Source of the DNA: Aliagarivorans taiwanensis DSM 22990
GTDB taxonomy: Bacteria > Pseudomonadota > Gammaproteobacteria > Enterobacterales > Celerinatantimonadaceae
Direction: 5' to 3'
Assembly: GCF_000429505.1 (NCBI RefSeq)
Contig: NZ_AUBZ01000017.1
Location: 1 to 64,000, forward strand
DNA: 64,000 bases
Below are positions 25,826-34,293 of the stretch, one piece after another. The notes under the pieces are model-generated. The model was not told where the DNA came from, ran no database searches, and saw nothing but the letters and a program-made list of their open reading frames with translations. The translations under genes were made by a program, and so were the position numbers. Position 1 is the first letter of the stretch; every line of letters begins with the position of its first letter.

Positions 25826-26782
25826 TTAGGCTAACCCCGCTTTTTGCTGGGCCTGTTGGCTGTAGGTGAGCGCATCGTTAAGGGCGGTAAACTCAAACAC
25901 CTCAATGGGGGCGGGGCTGAGTTGCCCGGCAGCGACTTGCTCGAGTAGCTGTTCGCCTTGCTGCATCAGCTGCTGCCAATCATCGCTATCGCCAAACTCG
26001 TGCAGGCCACCCAGTGCGACTTCATGGTAGGAGATAGCACGGGTAAACGGCGGGTCGATAGGCGTGGGGACTCGGCCCAGAATTGCCACAATATGCCCGT
26101 TAGCCTTCAACAAGCTCGCTAGCTTCGCTGCGCCTTGCTCGCCACGGGCGTCGATGGCGGCGTAGTACTGGCGAGTAAGCGAGTGCTCGTCGCGATAGAC
26201 CTGGCGGATATTCAGCTGCGCTGCTTGTGCGTCACTTAAGCTGCCCGAAATCACATCCACCTCAAAGCCGCGTAGATGTGCCAGTTGGCAGGTTAGCTTG
26301 TTCACTGCGCCCATCCCCGCCGCCAAGATGCGGGCGCCGCTGCTGCTTGGCACTTTGCTGATGGCTTGCCAGGCGGTGAGCAGTGGGCAGGGAAGGGCCG
26401 CCGCGGCGGTTAAGGCCACGTGTTCGGGGACGCGCATCACTTTGCTGGCGGCAATGTTGGTAAAGTGGCCAAAGCTGCCGGGTTGGGATAGCGCATGATG
26501 ATAGGCGACCCGTTGACCCACCAAAGTGGGGTCGACATCGGCGCCAATAGCCTCAATCACGCCGGCCCCGTCAACGCCGGCCCCGTCAACGCCGGGTACG
26601 TGGCCTGCGGGCCAATTAAGGGGGTTGCCTTGAATAAACTTCCAATCTACTGGGTTGATGCCTATCGCTAGGTTGCGGATCTGCACCTCGTCGGGGGCGG
26701 GGGCTGACAGAGTGGTCTGATTCAGTGCGACGCTGCGCAGCTTGGGATCGCAGGTCCATGCGTGTTGGGTAGAGCTTGTCAC
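25826..26782 (-). CDS. Zinc-independent MDR-family oxidoreductase (quinone reductase type)
   Basis: This 318-residue medium-chain dehydrogenase/reductase has the GroES-like N-terminal fold (VQIRNLAIGINPVDWKFIQGNP, VPGVDGAGV) and a Rossmann part with GARILAAGMGAVNKLTCQLAH in place of the classic AxGGVG loop. It lacks the cysteine/histidine zinc set, pointing to a quinone reductase or zinc-free alcohol dehydrogenase. The GTG start at 26782 is backed by AGGAG seven bases upstream. A 15-bp tandem duplication at 26561-26590 doubles the VDGAG motif in a conserved loop. It lies between mannan and PTS genes without clear link to sugar metabolism; the substrate is unknown. Confidence 0.82.
   Translation of the reverse strand: MTSSTQHAWTCDPKLRSVALNQTTLSAPAPDEVQIRNLAIGINPVDWKFIQGNPLNWPAGHVPGVDGAGVDGAGVIEAIGADVDPTLVGQRVAYHHALSQPGSFGHFTNIAASKVMRVPEHVALTAAAALPCPLLTAWQAISKVPSSSGARILAAGMGAVNKLTCQLAHLRGFEVDVISGSLSDAQAAQLNIRQVYRDEHSLTRQYYAAIDARGEQGAAKLASLLKANGHIVAILGRVPTPIDPPFTRAISYHEVALGGLHEFGDSDDWQQLMQQGEQLLEQVAAGQLSPAPIEVFEFTALNDALTYSQQAQQKAGLA
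26561..26590. repeat. 15-bp tandem duplication inside the oxidoreductase gene
   Basis: GCCGGCCCCGTCAAC occurs twice in a row (26561-26575, 26576-26590), inserting five residues (VDGAG repeated) without shifting the frame. Confidence 0.9.
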
Positions 26783-26804
26783 GTTCTCTCCTTAGCTTAA
26801 TGAG

Positions 26805-26832
26805 CAAAAAGCCAGCCTCACTGAGGCTGGCT
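26805..26832 (-). terminator. Terminator after the GH5 mannanase lipoprotein gene
   Basis: AGCCAGCCTC/GAGGCTGGCT stem with a 3-nt loop, followed on the minus strand by TTTTTGCTC, 28 bp past the stop. Confidence 0.9.
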
Positions 26833-26859
26833 GTAGCGTGTTGCTATCGCGGAATGCGA

Positions 26860-28857
26860 CTAGTCGTAGGTGGCCGACAAGAAGTGAATATTGTCGAGGT
26901 AGACCGAGCCATCTAATGGCAGCATATCGCCGACCACACAGATGAACAGGTCAGGCACCTTGCTGCTGATATCACCCAGCTCAATCACCACTGACTGCTT
27001 GTAGTACTCCTTGCCGTTCATTGTCACCTTCTCTAGCTCACTAACTGGCTGGCGGTACTTGTCTACGTCCAGTTTCACCCAGCCGTCACCGAGAGCGGCG
27101 TATGGGCGTACACCGCCTTGGTCATTGGCATTAGCCGGTATGTACAGGTCGAAGGCGAAGCGGTTGTGTTGCTTGAAGTTCGGCAATAGCTGGTTGCGCA
27201 GTTTCAGCTCTTCCCAATCGTTTTTGCCCGACCATTCCAAGTTCAATTTAAGCATTGGGCTGCCCAGCTCGCTGCTCACTTCCAGTGCATTAGCTTTCCA
27301 CTTGGCCTGCCAGGAACCTTCTTTTACCCAGCCCTGAAGGGTACCGTCGCTGAAGTCAAAGGCGTGCGAGACCTCATAACCGGTCACGGGACGGTCGATG
27401 GTGACGTTAATTTTATCGGTGATGCGCTTGCCGTTATCCAAAGTGGCAACGGTAATTAGCGTGTGTTCGCCAAAGCCTAGTGCTTCGCTGTCGATGCTGG
27501 CTTGATAGTAGCCATCGGCATTCGGGCCGAGCATATCCACATTGCCTGCAGGAGTGCGTAGCAGTACCGATTTGGTTTGCTGCTGCTCGTTTACCACGTA
27601 GCTGCTGATGGTAATTTCTGGATCGGACAGGGTCATGCCATCGATGGGGAAGGCAAAGTAAACCGCGTCATCGACCTGCGCACCATTGAGGAGGCGCTGG
27701 GTGTGGGCCTCCAATACCTGCTGGGTGCGTCCACCGTCGGCCAGTACCCGGAAGCCGTCGTAGTTAGGGTAGAGCTTGTCGGCGGCATACTTGTCGTAGC
27801 TGGTAAGGATCCAGAACATGGTACCGGCCGCGCCACCCTCGGTCGCGACTTTATTCCACTTATGGTAAATCAAGTCGCGGTTGAAGGGCTCTGCCGCGCC
27901 AATACCATACTCTTCCAAGACCACCGGCTTGTTGGCTGCCGCAGCGGCCTCAAGGTGCTCGGTAATCCACTGATTACCCCACTCCAGCGGTTCATGGCGG
28001 CCCCAATGCTCGGGGTAGAGGTGGAAGGTGCCGTAGTTAATCTCGGGCAAGCTAATTAAGCGCTCCCAGTCGACACCTTCGTTGCCGTTGTAGGCCCAGT
28101 CATCGCTGCCTGGACGGGTGAAGAAGCCCTCATCACCGAGCGCGATCAGTTGGTTTGGTGCCAGTTCGCGGATGTATTCGCTCATCTCTTTGGCCCAGTC
28201 ATAGAGCAGCTCGCCGCTCTTGTCTGACTGTGCGCGTGGCTCGTTGGCAAGCTCCCAGGTCATGATGGTGGGATCTTGGTTGTAGGCTACGCCAGTGTAG
28301 CGGTTGGTGTGGGTTAGTAGGTATTCAACATAGGCTTTATAGGCTTCGCGGGCCTCTGGCATTCGGTAGAAATCGTCATGGTGCTCGCCGCCTAACCAGC
28401 GTACGTATTGCGGCATACCACCGAAATCGGCCCAGTTGTTGGTCAGTGCTATGACCAGGCGAATACCACGCTTTTGCGCTTCGCTGATGGTGAAGTCCAA
28501 ACGCTCCAGCGAGCTCTTGGCCTCGGCGCTGGTATACACGCCCAGTTCTGATTGGATGCTATGGCCGTGCTTGATGCCATCCATAAAGCCCCATATCCGC
28601 AGCGCATTTAGCCCCATGGCTTGGGCGTCGTCGAGTACCGAAGTAATGGCTTTGTTATCGCCATAGTGCATGTAGTAGTTGTTGCTGCCTGAGAAACGGA
28701 AAGGTTGTCCATCCAGGAGCAGTTGTTCACCCTGTTGGGTAATAAAGCTATCCATTTTGGCAATGTTGTCAGTGGCTTGGGGGGAGCTGATGGTATTAGC
28801 CCCGCAGCCTGCCAGGCCCAAGGTGGCTGCAGCGATATAAAGCAGCGATTTATTCAT
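26860..28857 (-). CDS. GH5 beta-mannanase lipoprotein with C-terminal mannan-binding module
   Basis: This 665-residue lipoprotein should hydrolyse beta-mannan at the cell surface or in the periplasm. A signal peptide ends in the lipobox LAGC (Cys18). The GH5 barrel spans about 35-390: FITQQGEQLLLDGQPFRF and LNALRIWGF match subfamily 7-like mannanases, Glu206 in WELANEPR is the acid/base and Glu316 in LEEYGIG the nucleophile. A middle beta domain (about 395-490) is followed by a C-terminal sandwich (about 495-665) whose layout resembles CBM27 mannan-binding modules (SHAFDFSDGTLQGW, GSVYLDNIHFL). It is divergent from the ABC binding-protein gene and shares a control region with two operator copies, a CRP site and an inverted repeat. 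Confidence 0.92.
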   Translation of the reverse strand: MNKSLLYIAAATLGLAGCGANTISSPQATDNIAKMDSFITQQGEQLLLDGQPFRFSGSNNYYMHYGDNKAITSVLDDAQAMGLNALRIWGFMDGIKHGHSIQSELGVYTSAEAKSSLERLDFTISEAQKRGIRLVIALTNNWADFGGMPQYVRWLGGEHHDDFYRMPEAREAYKAYVEYLLTHTNRYTGVAYNQDPTIMTWELANEPRAQSDKSGELLYDWAKEMSEYIRELAPNQLIALGDEGFFTRPGSDDWAYNGNEGVDWERLISLPEINYGTFHLYPEHWGRHEPLEWGNQWITEHLEAAAAANKPVVLEEYGIGAAEPFNRDLIYHKWNKVATEGGAAGTMFWILTSYDKYAADKLYPNYDGFRVLADGGRTQQVLEAHTQRLLNGAQVDDAVYFAFPIDGMTLSDPEITISSYVVNEQQQTKSVLLRTPAGNVDMLGPNADGYYQASIDSEALGFGEHTLITVATLDNGKRITDKINVTIDRPVTGYEVSHAFDFSDGTLQGWVKEGSWQAKWKANALEVSSELGSPMLKLNLEWSGKNDWEELKLRNQLLPNFKQHNRFAFDLYIPANANDQGGVRPYAALGDGWVKLDVDKYRQPVSELEKVTMNGKEYYKQSVVIELGDISSKVPDLFICVVGDMLPLDGSVYLDNIHFLSATYD

Positions 28858-28920
28858 GGAGTTGCATCCCTATAACAGTTGTTTGATTCCCGCTAAGAGT
28901 AACCCTTAGCAAGTTAATGA

Positions 28921-28961
28921 AAACGATACGATTCAACTATTTCGATCGATGTATCGTTTTT
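28921..28961. promoter_or_regulatory. 10-bp inverted repeat upstream of the GH5 lipoprotein gene
   Basis: AAAACGATAC (28921-28930) is repeated inverted as GTATCGTTTT (28952-28961), with 21 nt between. It differs from the AACGTT operators and may bind another regulator, or overlap the promoter of the mannanase. Confidence 0.5.
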
Positions 28962-28982
28962 GTAAGCTTGCCTTAATCATTG

Positions 28983-28998
28983 TGTGCTGCAGATCACA
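28983..28998. promoter_or_regulatory. Candidate CRP site in the mannanase / ABC transporter control region
   Basis: TGTGCTGCAGATCACA matches TGTGA-N6-TCACA with one mismatch, between the divergent GH5 and binding-protein genes. Confidence 0.65.
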
Positions 28999-29123
28999 AT
29001 AGCGCTTGGTTGGCGCGGTTAATGCTGACTTCATCCGCATTGAAGCGGGATTCATCAACAGTCTTACTGTGATTCTTATCGAGTAAATCTGCTGAAAGAG
29101 GCCCGTAAGGTGATAGCCTTCAC

Positions 29124-29183
29124 AGATATTAACGTTTCGATTATCAGGGATCTTGTCATCGATAAATCGTAACGTTATGGTTT
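29124..29183. promoter_or_regulatory. Two mannan-regulon operator copies upstream of the ABC binding protein
   Basis: A weaker copy, AGATATTAACGTTTCGATTA, is at 29124-29143 and a stronger one, AAATCGTAACGTTATGGTTT, at 29164-29183. Their centres are 40 bp apart, close to four helical turns, which would place bound dimers on one face of the DNA. Confidence 0.75.
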
Positions 29184-29259
29184 GTCGGGTTGGTGAGGGC
29201 CAGATAGTTGTAGCTCCGCCATTGCGATAAGCTACCTCTAATAATATGAAGGAATGAGA

Positions 29260-30513
29260 ATGATGAAATTGCCGATGCTAGCTAAGACAGCTATTGCCAC
29301 AGCGCTTGCGTGTACAACCTTAATCGGTACTGCTCAGGCACAAAGTCAGGATGTGAAAGGGGAGATTACTTTTTACACCAACCGTACCGACTTGGTTGAG
29401 TCCGGCGTTTATGACCGCTATGCCAAAGACTTCAAGGCGCTGTACCCTGAAGTGACCGACATTAAAGTAATTGGCTTTGCTGATTACCAAGGCGGTTTGC
29501 GTCCACGTATGAATACCGGTGACTACGGTGATATCGTGTTGATTCTGCCGTCAGTTCCCTCTGAGCAGTACGGTAACTTCTACGAGCCACTAGACTTGTA
29601 TGCTGCTGATGAGATCTACTTCCATGATGCTTGGTCGCACGATGGCAAGAACTACGGCATCTCCATGGGTAACTCGGTAGAGGGCCTGGTATACAACAAA
29701 GAAGTGTTCGCTGAAGCGGGCATTGAAGTGCCTTTTAAAACCCTCGATGAAATGTACGCCGCAGCTGCCAAACTAGCGGCCATCGATAAAATTCCGTTCT
29801 ACGTAAACTTCGGTGCCCAGTGGCCACTACAACAGTGGGATAAGTTCCCGATTGTTGCTGAAGGCGACGGGAACGTCTATGAAATGATGCTTGAGCAAGA
29901 GCAGCCGTTCTCCGGTGATACAGCCTATAACGCGTCGCTAAGTGTGTTGAAAACTCTGATCGACAACCAGTGGACCGAGAAGGATCTGATGACCAACTCT
30001 TGGGAAGAGTCTAAGACCTTCCTGGCCGAGGGTGATGCGGGTATGTTCTATCTGGGCAACTGGTTTATCCCACAGGTTATCGACCGTGGCATCGACAGTG
30101 ACAAGCTTGGCTTTATGCCAATCCCGGGTGATAACTCCGGCGAGCTGCGCGCACAAATGAACCACGACTGGGGCTATGCCATCAGCAAGCACTCAGACAA
30201 TAAAGCGACCGCCAAGGCCTACCTGCAGTTTATTCTGGAGCAGTCTGATTTTGATACCGTGGCTGGCTTTATCCCAACGGTGAAAAGCCGCGAGCCGTCG
30301 CTGCCACAGCTGAATGAATACATGTCTTACCAGCCACGCGTTATCCAAACGCCAACCAACTCTTCGACCTTCATCGAAGTGACCAACCGTTCGCAGATCG
30401 ACTTCTACTCCGGTGGTTATATCCAAGACGTAATGACCAGCCGTGACTACAACGGTGCCTTGGAAGCGCTGGATTCACGTTGGAACCGTGCTAAGAAACG
30501 TGTACTGAAATAG
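29260..30513 (+). CDS. ABC transporter sugar-binding protein (MalE-like), probable manno-oligosaccharide
   Basis: This 417-residue periplasmic protein has a signal peptide (LPMLAKTAIATALACTTLIGTAQA) and a family 1 extracellular solute-binding fold. It carries KGEITFYTNRTDLVESG, an early TGDYGDIVLILPS strand-turn, the middle GISMGNSVEGLVYNKEVFAEAGI motif typical of sugar-binding proteins, and AEGDAGMFYLGNWFIPQV. It should capture oligosaccharides for the permeases encoded downstream (31237-33044). Three ATGs stand at the start (29254, 29260, 29263); the Shine-Dalgarno AGGA favours the second or third. A terminator follows at 30555-30583, so binding protein and permeases are separate or attenuated units, which allows more binding protein to be made. 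Substrate is inferred from neighbours. Confidence 0.9.
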   Translation: MMKLPMLAKTAIATALACTTLIGTAQAQSQDVKGEITFYTNRTDLVESGVYDRYAKDFKALYPEVTDIKVIGFADYQGGLRPRMNTGDYGDIVLILPSVPSEQYGNFYEPLDLYAADEIYFHDAWSHDGKNYGISMGNSVEGLVYNKEVFAEAGIEVPFKTLDEMYAAAAKLAAIDKIPFYVNFGAQWPLQQWDKFPIVAEGDGNVYEMMLEQEQPFSGDTAYNASLSVLKTLIDNQWTEKDLMTNSWEESKTFLAEGDAGMFYLGNWFIPQVIDRGIDSDKLGFMPIPGDNSGELRAQMNHDWGYAISKHSDNKATAKAYLQFILEQSDFDTVAGFIPTVKSREPSLPQLNEYMSYQPRVIQTPTNSSTFIEVTNRSQIDFYSGGYIQDVMTSRDYNGALEALDSRWNRAKKRVLK

Positions 30514-30554
30514 TGTTAGTTAAGTAACGGCGTCACAAACACGCTTATCCCGAT

Positions 30555-30583
30555 AAGGCTGGCATTTTGCCAGCCTTTTTTTG
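30555..30583 (+). terminator. Terminator after the ABC binding-protein gene
   Basis: AAGGCTGGCA/TGCCAGCCTT, 3-nt loop, followed by a run of T. The spacing past the stop (41 bp) is typical. Confidence 0.93.
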
Positions 30584-31068
30584 GTTGCTAGCGAATGGCC
30601 TGAATTGGCTAGCCGCCTGCGTGTTGGCAGTCTGTCACTGGCATGCGGTAGCTAATCCGATCTCTGTCACCGCTTTAGCAGGGGATGCCTGAGCCACGAC
30701 TGCCCATACTGGCTTGACAGATCCCGCTGGCGGGCAGCAGGTAAACACGATTAATGATTTGATAGTTACCTTCCTCTTTTTAACGATACCTGTCCCTAAC
30801 AACTGTTTTCTCCCGGTGATTCAAATTCGAGTCGAGCATTACTTATAGAAATTTGACAACAAATAGAGGCTTGCTTGGGTGGAGGTTTAGGGCACAAGGA
30901 CGCGCTTAGGGAAGTCCGCAAAAATAGTGTGACTAAGAATCATTACTATTGATAGCCCACCTGAATAGCTAACGAGACATATAAAAGCATGACTTGGCAA
31001 GTCGAAACTCGGAAAGTGATCGTTTTCACACTTCTCTGGTTGAGAGTAGGAAATATCTTGTCTGAAAA
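30584..31068. other. Long non-coding stretch between binding protein and permease genes
   Basis: I see no gene supported by a ribosome site; a 61-codon frame at 30989-31174 spans the operator and looks spurious. The stretch is unusually long for a gap inside a transport locus and may hold the permease promoter, whose operator lies at 31069-31088. Confidence 0.5.
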
Positions 31069-31088
31069 AAATCGTAACGTTACCATTT
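31069..31088. promoter_or_regulatory. Mannan-regulon operator upstream of the ABC permease operon
   Basis: AAATCGTAACGTTACCATTT has the full palindromic core GTAACGTTAC with A-rich and T-rich flanks, 149 bp before the permease start. Confidence 0.8.
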
Positions 31089-31236
31089 TGGCGTTTTCAC
31101 TATTCTCCGCTTATCGCTGTTATCAGACTGCAGGTAAGTGGGAAATGATGAACAAGGAAGAGAGCCTGCACTAGCTCTTCTCGACGAAATGCGAGTTCTT
31201 GGTTGACGTGTGGCCAAGGACCTTACTGGAGAAAGC

Positions 31237-32106
31237 ATGTTCAATTTGACCTTAAGGCAGCAGCAGCGTTTGATTATTGTGGCGTTCCTCGCCATTCCGC
31301 TGACCCTGTTATTTACGCTGTCCTACTATCCGGCCAGCCAGTTGTTCTACATGAGTGTGACCGACTGGGATGGCTATGCCCCTGTCAAAAACCTCATTGG
31401 CGTTGAAAACTACCGGTACCTGGCGGAAGAGCCTGCGATTTTGGCTCCGTTGCTGAATACCCTGTACTACTTCGTGGGTGCAGTCATTCAGCTGGTATTG
31501 TCGCTATGGTTTGCAGTGTTGGTGAACTCCAAGCTGGCCGGGCGCAACTTGTTTAAAACCTTGCTGTTTATTCCCTTCGTATTGAACGCAGTAGCAGCAT
31601 CGATGGTGTTCCAGATCTTCTACCAAGTCGACGGCGCCTTCGACAACTTCCTGGCAGCGATTGGCCTTGATGCCTGGATCATGCCCTGGCTGATGGACGC
31701 CTCGGTGGTCAACTGGTCGCTGGTGGCCGCATCGGTTTGGCGTTACCTTGGCTTCAACCTGATTCTTTTCTACGGGGTGTTGCAGAGTATTCCTCAGGAT
31801 CAATATGAAGCGGCACGCATTGAAGGCGCAGGCGAGTGGCAACAGTTCCGCTTTATCACCCTGCCGTCCATCAAGATGGTGATCGGCTTGCAAGTGCTGC
31901 TGGCGTTTGTGGGTTCACTGTCGGTGTTCGAAATTCCGATGATTATTACCAAAGGCGCCAATGGCACCAAAACCTTTGTTATGGCGACGCTGGAAACGGC
32001 ATTCAACTTCAATGACTTCGGTTTGGCATCTGCGATGGCAGTACTGCTGCTGGTGATTGTGGTGTTCTTTATGGTGCTGCAAAAAATCTTGTTTGGAGAG
32101 AAGTAA
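31237..32106 (+). CDS. ABC sugar permease, MalF type
   Basis: This 289-residue inner-membrane protein is one half of the channel of a sugar ABC importer. It has about six hydrophobic helices (first LIIVAFLAIPLTLLFTLSYYP). The EAA loop that contacts the ATPase reads YEAARIEGAGEWQQFRFITLPSI and matches the MalF-type pattern EAAxxDGAxxxxxFxxIxLP. The ATG at 31237 is chosen because GGAG stands six bases ahead; an upstream GTG at 31210 has none. Only two bases separate its stop from the next permease gene. Operator 31069-31088 controls it. With the MalG-type gene and the MalK-like ATPase at 34280 it forms a full importer. Confidence 0.92.
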   Translation: MFNLTLRQQQRLIIVAFLAIPLTLLFTLSYYPASQLFYMSVTDWDGYAPVKNLIGVENYRYLAEEPAILAPLLNTLYYFVGAVIQLVLSLWFAVLVNSKLAGRNLFKTLLFIPFVLNAVAASMVFQIFYQVDGAFDNFLAAIGLDAWIMPWLMDASVVNWSLVAASVWRYLGFNLILFYGVLQSIPQDQYEAARIEGAGEWQQFRFITLPSIKMVIGLQVLLAFVGSLSVFEIPMIITKGANGTKTFVMATLETAFNFNDFGLASAMAVLLLVIVVFFMVLQKILFGEK

Positions 32107-32108
32107 AC

Positions 32109-33044
32109 ATGGATACAGCCAATCTTTCTACCCGTGCTGTTAGCAACAACCCAAACAAGGTTGTCCGTAACGAAGCCGAGATCCGCAAAGCGCGCTTTAT
32201 GAACAAGTTGGGCCAACCCCACTGGTTGTTCTGGACCGCTTTTAAATACCTGACTCTGATCCTGGCGGCGATTGCAGTGCTGGTTCCGCCTTATGCGGTA
32301 TTGCTGGCCTCGTTCAAGACCTCGCGTGAGTACTACACCACCAGTAAGGTATCGCTGCCGGAGTCGTTTATGAACTTCGACAACTACGTACGAGTATTTG
32401 CCGATGGTGACCTTGGGCTGGCGTTCACCAACACCGGCATTATCTTGGCCGCATCGCTGTTCCTGACCGTGGTGTTTGGTACTCAGGTGGCCTATGTGCT
32501 GTCGCGCTTTGAGTTTCGTGGCAAAAAGCTGGTGCTGTTGGCCTACGTGATTGCCATGGTGATCCCTGCGGTAACCACTCAGGTTGCGACCTTCGAGGTG
32601 ATCAAGGCGCTCGGGCTGATTAACCACAAAGGCTCGGTTATCTTGCTATACATCGGTGCCGACGTGGTGATGATCTACGTGTTCTTGCAGTTTATGAAGG
32701 GCATTCCCTTGGAGCTGGATGAAGCCGCCAAGATTGAAGGGGCCTCCTACTTCCTTATCTACCGCAAGATCATCTTGCCATTGCTTAAGCCGGCGATTGC
32801 CACGGTGATTATTCTGCGCACCATTTTTATCTACAACGATTTCTACTTCCCGTTGCTTTATCTACCCGAGCGTACTCAGGTTACGGTCTCCACCGCCTTG
32901 TACAAGTTCACCTCGGTGTTTGGTACTGAGTGGACCACTATCTCGGCCGGTATCGTGATTATTCTGGTGCCTTCGATAGTAATTTTTCTCACCCTGCAAA
33001 AGCAGATCTATGCCGGCGTAACCAACGGCGCGGTGAAGGGTTAA
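32109..33044 (+). CDS. ABC sugar permease, MalG type
   Basis: This 311-residue inner-membrane protein is the second half of the sugar-importer channel. After a polar N terminus it has about six membrane helices (LTLILAAIAVLVPPYAVLLASF first), the typical periplasmic NFDNYVRVF segment, and the EAA loop LDEAAKIEGASYFLIYRKIILPLLKP. It is immediately downstream of the MalF-type gene and is followed after 28 bp by the epimerase gene, so transporter and cytoplasmic enzyme are made in one operon. Confidence 0.93.
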   Translation: MDTANLSTRAVSNNPNKVVRNEAEIRKARFMNKLGQPHWLFWTAFKYLTLILAAIAVLVPPYAVLLASFKTSREYYTTSKVSLPESFMNFDNYVRVFADGDLGLAFTNTGIILAASLFLTVVFGTQVAYVLSRFEFRGKKLVLLAYVIAMVIPAVTTQVATFEVIKALGLINHKGSVILLYIGADVVMIYVFLQFMKGIPLELDEAAKIEGASYFLIYRKIILPLLKPAIATVIILRTIFIYNDFYFPLLYLPERTQVTVSTALYKFTSVFGTEWTTISAGIVIILVPSIVIFLTLQKQIYAGVTNGAVKG

Positions 33045-33072
33045 GTTTTACCTTATTGGGAATATCAAGATT

Positions 33073-34293
33073 ATGATGAAGTTTACTCAATTCAAACATG
33101 CGCTGGCAGACGAGGTTCAAAGCAACATTCTGAACTTCTGGCTGGGCATGATCGACACAGAGCGCGGCGGTTTCCACTGCTTCGCCGACTTCGATGGCAA
33201 CATCGATAAAAGCCATGACAAAGCAGTGCTGCTGCATTCGCGCATCCTCTGGAGCTTTGCGGCTGCCCACCGGATCATGCCAAACCCAGAGTATCTTGCG
33301 GCAGCTCGCCATGCCTATGAGTTTCTAAGCGAACAGGCCATGGATAAGCAACACGGTGGCGTCTATTGGCAGCTAGACCAAAACGGCGCAGTGGTAGACA
33401 GCCAAAAGCATGTCTACAACCAAGGCTTTGCCATCTATGCCTTTAGCGAGTACTACCGCGCCTCGGGCGATGAGGGTGCGCTGGAGCAGGCCAAGGCGCT
33501 GTTTAAGCTCGTTGAGCAGTATGCCCACGATGAGCAACACCTTGGCTATTTGGAGGCCTTCGACCAGCAATGGAACAGCATCGATAACCACTTGGTATGC
33601 GATACCGCCGAAGAGGTGCTGGCTGAGAAGTCGATGAATACCCACCTGCACATCCTGGAAGCCTACGCCAACCTGCATCGGGTATGGCCGGACAAGCAGG
33701 TTGAGGCGCGCCTCGAGGAGCTGTTGCTGCTATTAAAAGATCAGGTTATTGATGACAGCTTGCACTTTGGACTGTTCTTCTCACGGGACTGGCAATGTGT
33801 CTCGCAGGACGTGTCCTATGGCCACGATATTGAAGGCACCTGGCTGCTGGACGATGCGGCTAACTGCCTGAGCAATCGAGCGCTAGCTAAAGAGATTTAC
33901 GCGCTGACCAGCAACATGGCCGATGTCACCCTGCAAGAGGGAATAGACCACGATGGCGCGGTGTTTAACGAGCTTCAACATCACAAGATGCTCGACAGCG
34001 ACCGGATCTGGTGGGTGCAAGCCGAGGCAATGGTGGGCTTTTTCAACGCCTTTGAAAAAGACTTCGCCCCGCAATACTGGCAAGCCGCGCAAGATTGCTG
34101 GCAAGTGATTCAAAAGCAGCTTATCGATGGCGACAACGGCGAGTGGCACTGGAAGACCGACCGCTTCGGCAAACCTTACTCCCAAGAGGCCAAGGTCGAG
34201 CCATGGAAGTGCCCGTATCACAATGGCCGCGCCTGCTTAGAAGTATTTTCAAGAATCAACCAATATGAGGAACACGTCGATGCACGCTGTTGA
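33073..34293 (+). CDS. Mannobiose/cellobiose 2-epimerase (AGE family)
   Basis: This 406-residue (alpha/alpha)6-barrel enzyme would convert the reducing mannose of beta-1,4-mannobiose to glucose, giving mannosylglucose. Family features are LLHSRILWSFAAAHRI near the N terminus, VYNQGFAIYAFSEYYRASGD, the central NTHLHILEAYANL helix, SYGHDIEGTWLLDDAA, RIWWVQAEAMVGF, and the final KVEPWKCPYHNGRACLEV. Histidines in HSR, HLH, HDIE and YHNGR correspond to the catalytic and substrate-binding set of cellobiose 2-epimerases. The nearby GH130 mannosylglucose phosphorylase makes the mannobiose substrate far more likely than cellobiose or N-acylglucosamine. Its 3' end overlaps the ATPase gene by 14 bases. 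Confidence 0.9.
   Translation: MMKFTQFKHALADEVQSNILNFWLGMIDTERGGFHCFADFDGNIDKSHDKAVLLHSRILWSFAAAHRIMPNPEYLAAARHAYEFLSEQAMDKQHGGVYWQLDQNGAVVDSQKHVYNQGFAIYAFSEYYRASGDEGALEQAKALFKLVEQYAHDEQHLGYLEAFDQQWNSIDNHLVCDTAEEVLAEKSMNTHLHILEAYANLHRVWPDKQVEARLEELLLLLKDQVIDDSLHFGLFFSRDWQCVSQDVSYGHDIEGTWLLDDAANCLSNRALAKEIYALTSNMADVTLQEGIDHDGAVFNELQHHKMLDSDRIWWVQAEAMVGFFNAFEKDFAPQYWQAAQDCWQVIQKQLIDGDNGEWHWKTDRFGKPYSQEAKVEPWKCPYHNGRACLEVFSRINQYEEHVDARC

Noticed and set aside
31800-32627. A 275-codon minus-strand frame across the two permease genes
   Set aside because: It overlaps two well-supported permease genes completely; its sequence is low in hydrophobic order and has no family marks.
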